From Burkholderia sp. L27(2015) (GTDB lineage: Bacteria; Pseudomonadota; Gammaproteobacteria; Burkholderiales; Burkholderiaceae), in NCBI RefSeq assembly GCF_009765705.1, contig NZ_LMUX01000004.1, positions 124,001 through 188,000 of the forward strand: DNA of 64,000 nucleotides, read 5' to 3'. Positions 62,814 through 64,000 of the stretch are shown here, one piece after another (within the stretch, counting starts at the first letter, position 1; every line of letters starts with the position of its first letter). The notes beneath the pieces are model-generated. The model was not told where the DNA came from and searched no databases. It worked only from the letters and a program-made list of their open reading frames with translations. Position numbers and translations under genes: made by a program.

Positions 62814-63596
62814 TCAAGGCGTGACTTTCGCGCTGGCCTCTGAACCGATGTACTCATAGTCCGCGGTATTGACATGCGAGATCCGCAGCTCGACCGGTTG
62901 GCCGTGAAAGGAATAGGCAACTCGTGCGATTTCGAGTAGCGGTGTGCCGAGCTCGATTTGCAACAACTGGCTTTCCCTTTCGTCGGCAACCGTCACATGC
63001 AGTCGTTCGCTGGTGTCGATCACGTTGATGCCGAAGGCTGCCTGATAGAAGCTGTAGAGTGTGCTCGGTCGCTCGCGCAATGCGGCTTCGGTCAAACCCG
63101 GGAAGAGACTTTCGGGTAGCGTGATATTGTCGATCAACATCACGTCGCCGTGCAGCGCCAACTGGTTGGTGAAGTGAAATACCCGTGCGCCCGTCTCGAG
63201 CGCGAGCTTTTCGCTCTCGGCACGGGACGCCTTGCCCTTGCGAAAGCTGACCAGCGAGACGCTGGGATACGCTTTGACGCCGTCCTTGCGCACCAGCCGG
63301 AAAAAACGGAAGAAATGGTCGTCGCGTCTGTGCACGGACACAAACGTGCCCAGACCTTGATGCCGGATCAGGATGTTTTCCGCCACCAGTTCGTCGATCG
63401 CCTTGCGCAGGGTGCCGATCGAAACGCCGAAACGCTCGCCCAGACGCTTCTCCGCCGGGATCGCTTCGCCCGCGCGCCATTCTCCGGCTGCCAGCGCTGC
63501 CAGCATGCTGTGTTTTACTTCCTTGTAACGCGTGCCACCTATCATTGGGGCACCGCCGGCTGTCGCCGTATTTCTCAAAGCCGCGGTTTCCGTCAT
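62814..63596 (-). CDS. GntR/HutC-family regulator with UTRA domain
   Basis: 260 residues from ATG at 63596 (GTG at 63608 possible). GntR HTH (about 20-90: GEAIPAEKRLGERFGVSIGT, HQGLGTFVS) and a UTRA ligand domain (about 105-250: VFHFTNQLALHGDVMLIDNI, LLEIARVAYSFHGQPVELRI). It belongs to the HutC/PhnF group that senses small metabolites. Its promoter carries a phased repeat array, so autoregulation is likely. The regulated pathway is outside or beyond this window. Confidence 0.92.
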   Translation of the reverse strand: MTETAALRNTATAGGAPMIGGTRYKEVKHSMLAALAAGEWRAGEAIPAEKRLGERFGVSIGTLRKAIDELVAENILIRHQGLGTFVSVHRRDDHFFRFFRLVRKDGVKAYPSVSLVSFRKGKASRAESEKLALETGARVFHFTNQLALHGDVMLIDNITLPESLFPGLTEAALRERPSTLYSFYQAAFGINVIDTSERLHVTVADERESQLLQIELGTPLLEIARVAYSFHGQPVELRISHVNTADYEYIGSEASAKVTP

Positions 63597-63616
63597 GAGT
63601 TTTTCCACTTGTGGGG

Positions 63617-63662
63617 CTTACTTGCGCTTACTCGAGTTTACTTTCTAGTAAGCTCAATTATA
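63617..63662 (-). promoter_or_regulatory. Promoter and phased operator of the GntR gene
   Basis: A perfect -10 TATAAT lies at 63662-63657 on the minus strand. Just downstream, on the plus strand, CTTACT stands at 63617 and 63627, TTTACT at 63637 and the inverse AGTAAG at 63647. All four are exactly 10 bp apart, one helix turn, covering about +1 to +35. Confidence 0.65.
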
Positions 63663-63706
63663 CATACAGATCAAATTCAACTATATGATTTATATGAGAT
63701 GGTTGA

Positions 63707-64000
63707 TTATACCGTCGTGCGCGCGGGCATGCGGCCGTGGAAATACTGTTTGATCTCTTCGGTAAAGCGCATGCGCGAGTGACGGCTGCGTTCAAGCAGC
63801 CCGACCCGGCGCTGCACATCGATGCCCGGCAATGCTATCACCTGCAATGCGCGATCCCGCGCCCACTGCACGTTGGCCAACTGCGGCACGATCGATATAC
63901 CGAAACCTTGTCGCACCAGCGCCACAATGGCCTCCACCGAATTCAACTCCATGCCCTCCTGAACCGTGACATCGGCGCGATACAGCACATCCAGGACCAG
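63707..64000 (-). CDS. LysR-type regulator, C-terminal part (5' end outside window)
   Basis: 97 residues, open at base 64000. The end of a LysR effector domain: GMELNSVEAIVALVRQGFGI, SIVPQLANVQW, then RRVGLLERSRHSRMRFTEEI and stop at 63707. The GFGISIVP turn is typical. The start lies beyond the window. It transcribes toward the GntR gene. Confidence 0.85.
   Translation of the reverse strand: MVLDVLYRADVTVQEGMELNSVEAIVALVRQGFGISIVPQLANVQWARDRALQVIALPGIDVQRRVGLLERSRHSRMRFTEEIKQYFHGRMPARTTV

Overview
The window looks like a stretch of a Burkholderiaceae chromosome (Burkholderia sensu lato or a close relative). The support is a Gram-negative trimeric porin with the VTLYG start, a ugpBAEC operon, a PenA-type class A beta-lactamase divergent from an AmpR/PenR-type LysR, a second Hfq-like gene, a YghU-type glutathione transferase, a DUF3563 small protein, a high density of LysR regulators, and moderately high GC. 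Genus is not resolved. No rRNA, tRNA or CRISPR array was recognised.

Layout. (1) 1-6275: partial porin, then ugpB-ugpA-ugpE-ugpC (glycerol-3-phosphate type ABC importer) and a small membrane protein. (2) 6394-15845: a metabolic module. On the minus strand a Rieske oxygenase is followed by a complete PotABCD-like ABC importer. A LysR gene sits upstream. Divergent from it on the plus strand are a flavin monooxygenase, a RidA protein and a DUF1028 protein. The Rieske enzyme has Glu at the bridging position, as in carnitine and betaine type oxygenases, so uptake and oxidation of a quaternary or N-methylated amine is the best guess. (3) 15916-18000: a DUF2784 protein and a TetR/PdxI-like pair with a clear dyad operator.

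(4) About 18100-35850 is a decaying accessory region. Intact redox and regulatory genes (Hfq2, RidA, several LysR, Rrf2 with NDH-2, SDRs, AhpD-like, peroxiredoxin) are mixed with broken genes. These are three genes reduced to their two ends by internal deletion (an SDR, an old yellow enzyme, a LysR), a frameshifted YkgJ-like gene, a WapI remnant joined to an EAL-domain remnant, a tyrosine recombinase cut before its catalytic Tyr and running into an MFS gene, and a headless GNAT.

(5) 35853-49589: GNATs, a TRAP transporter with a fused DctQM subunit, a MocR regulator with a composite operator, a Fur-box gene, SDR/AraC, MFS, a formyltransferase-ACT-ACT fusion, a methyltransferase-only MnmC, and amtB with a near-perfect sigma-54 promoter. 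(6) 49773-64000: DUF4239 protein, LivK-like binding protein, YghU, tautomerase, two alkylation-repair glycosylases, a PEP-mutase family enzyme, class D and class A beta-lactamases with PenR, LysE exporter, LprI/DUF3298 protein, isochorismatase-like, YdcF-like, a GntR gene with a helically phased operator, and a partial LysR.

Working together: most catabolic or transport units pair with a divergent or adjacent one-component regulator, and several operators can be read directly (TetR, Rrf2, MocR, Fur, GntR, sigma-54). Short tandem repeats with 10 to 13 bp units recur at gene ends in the right half. No single wholly new system is proven. The strongest candidates for something undescribed are the Rieske/ABC/FMO/RidA/DUF1028 module, the formyltransferase-double-ACT fusion, the Fur-controlled Cys-rich protein, and the repeated two-ends-only gene deletions.
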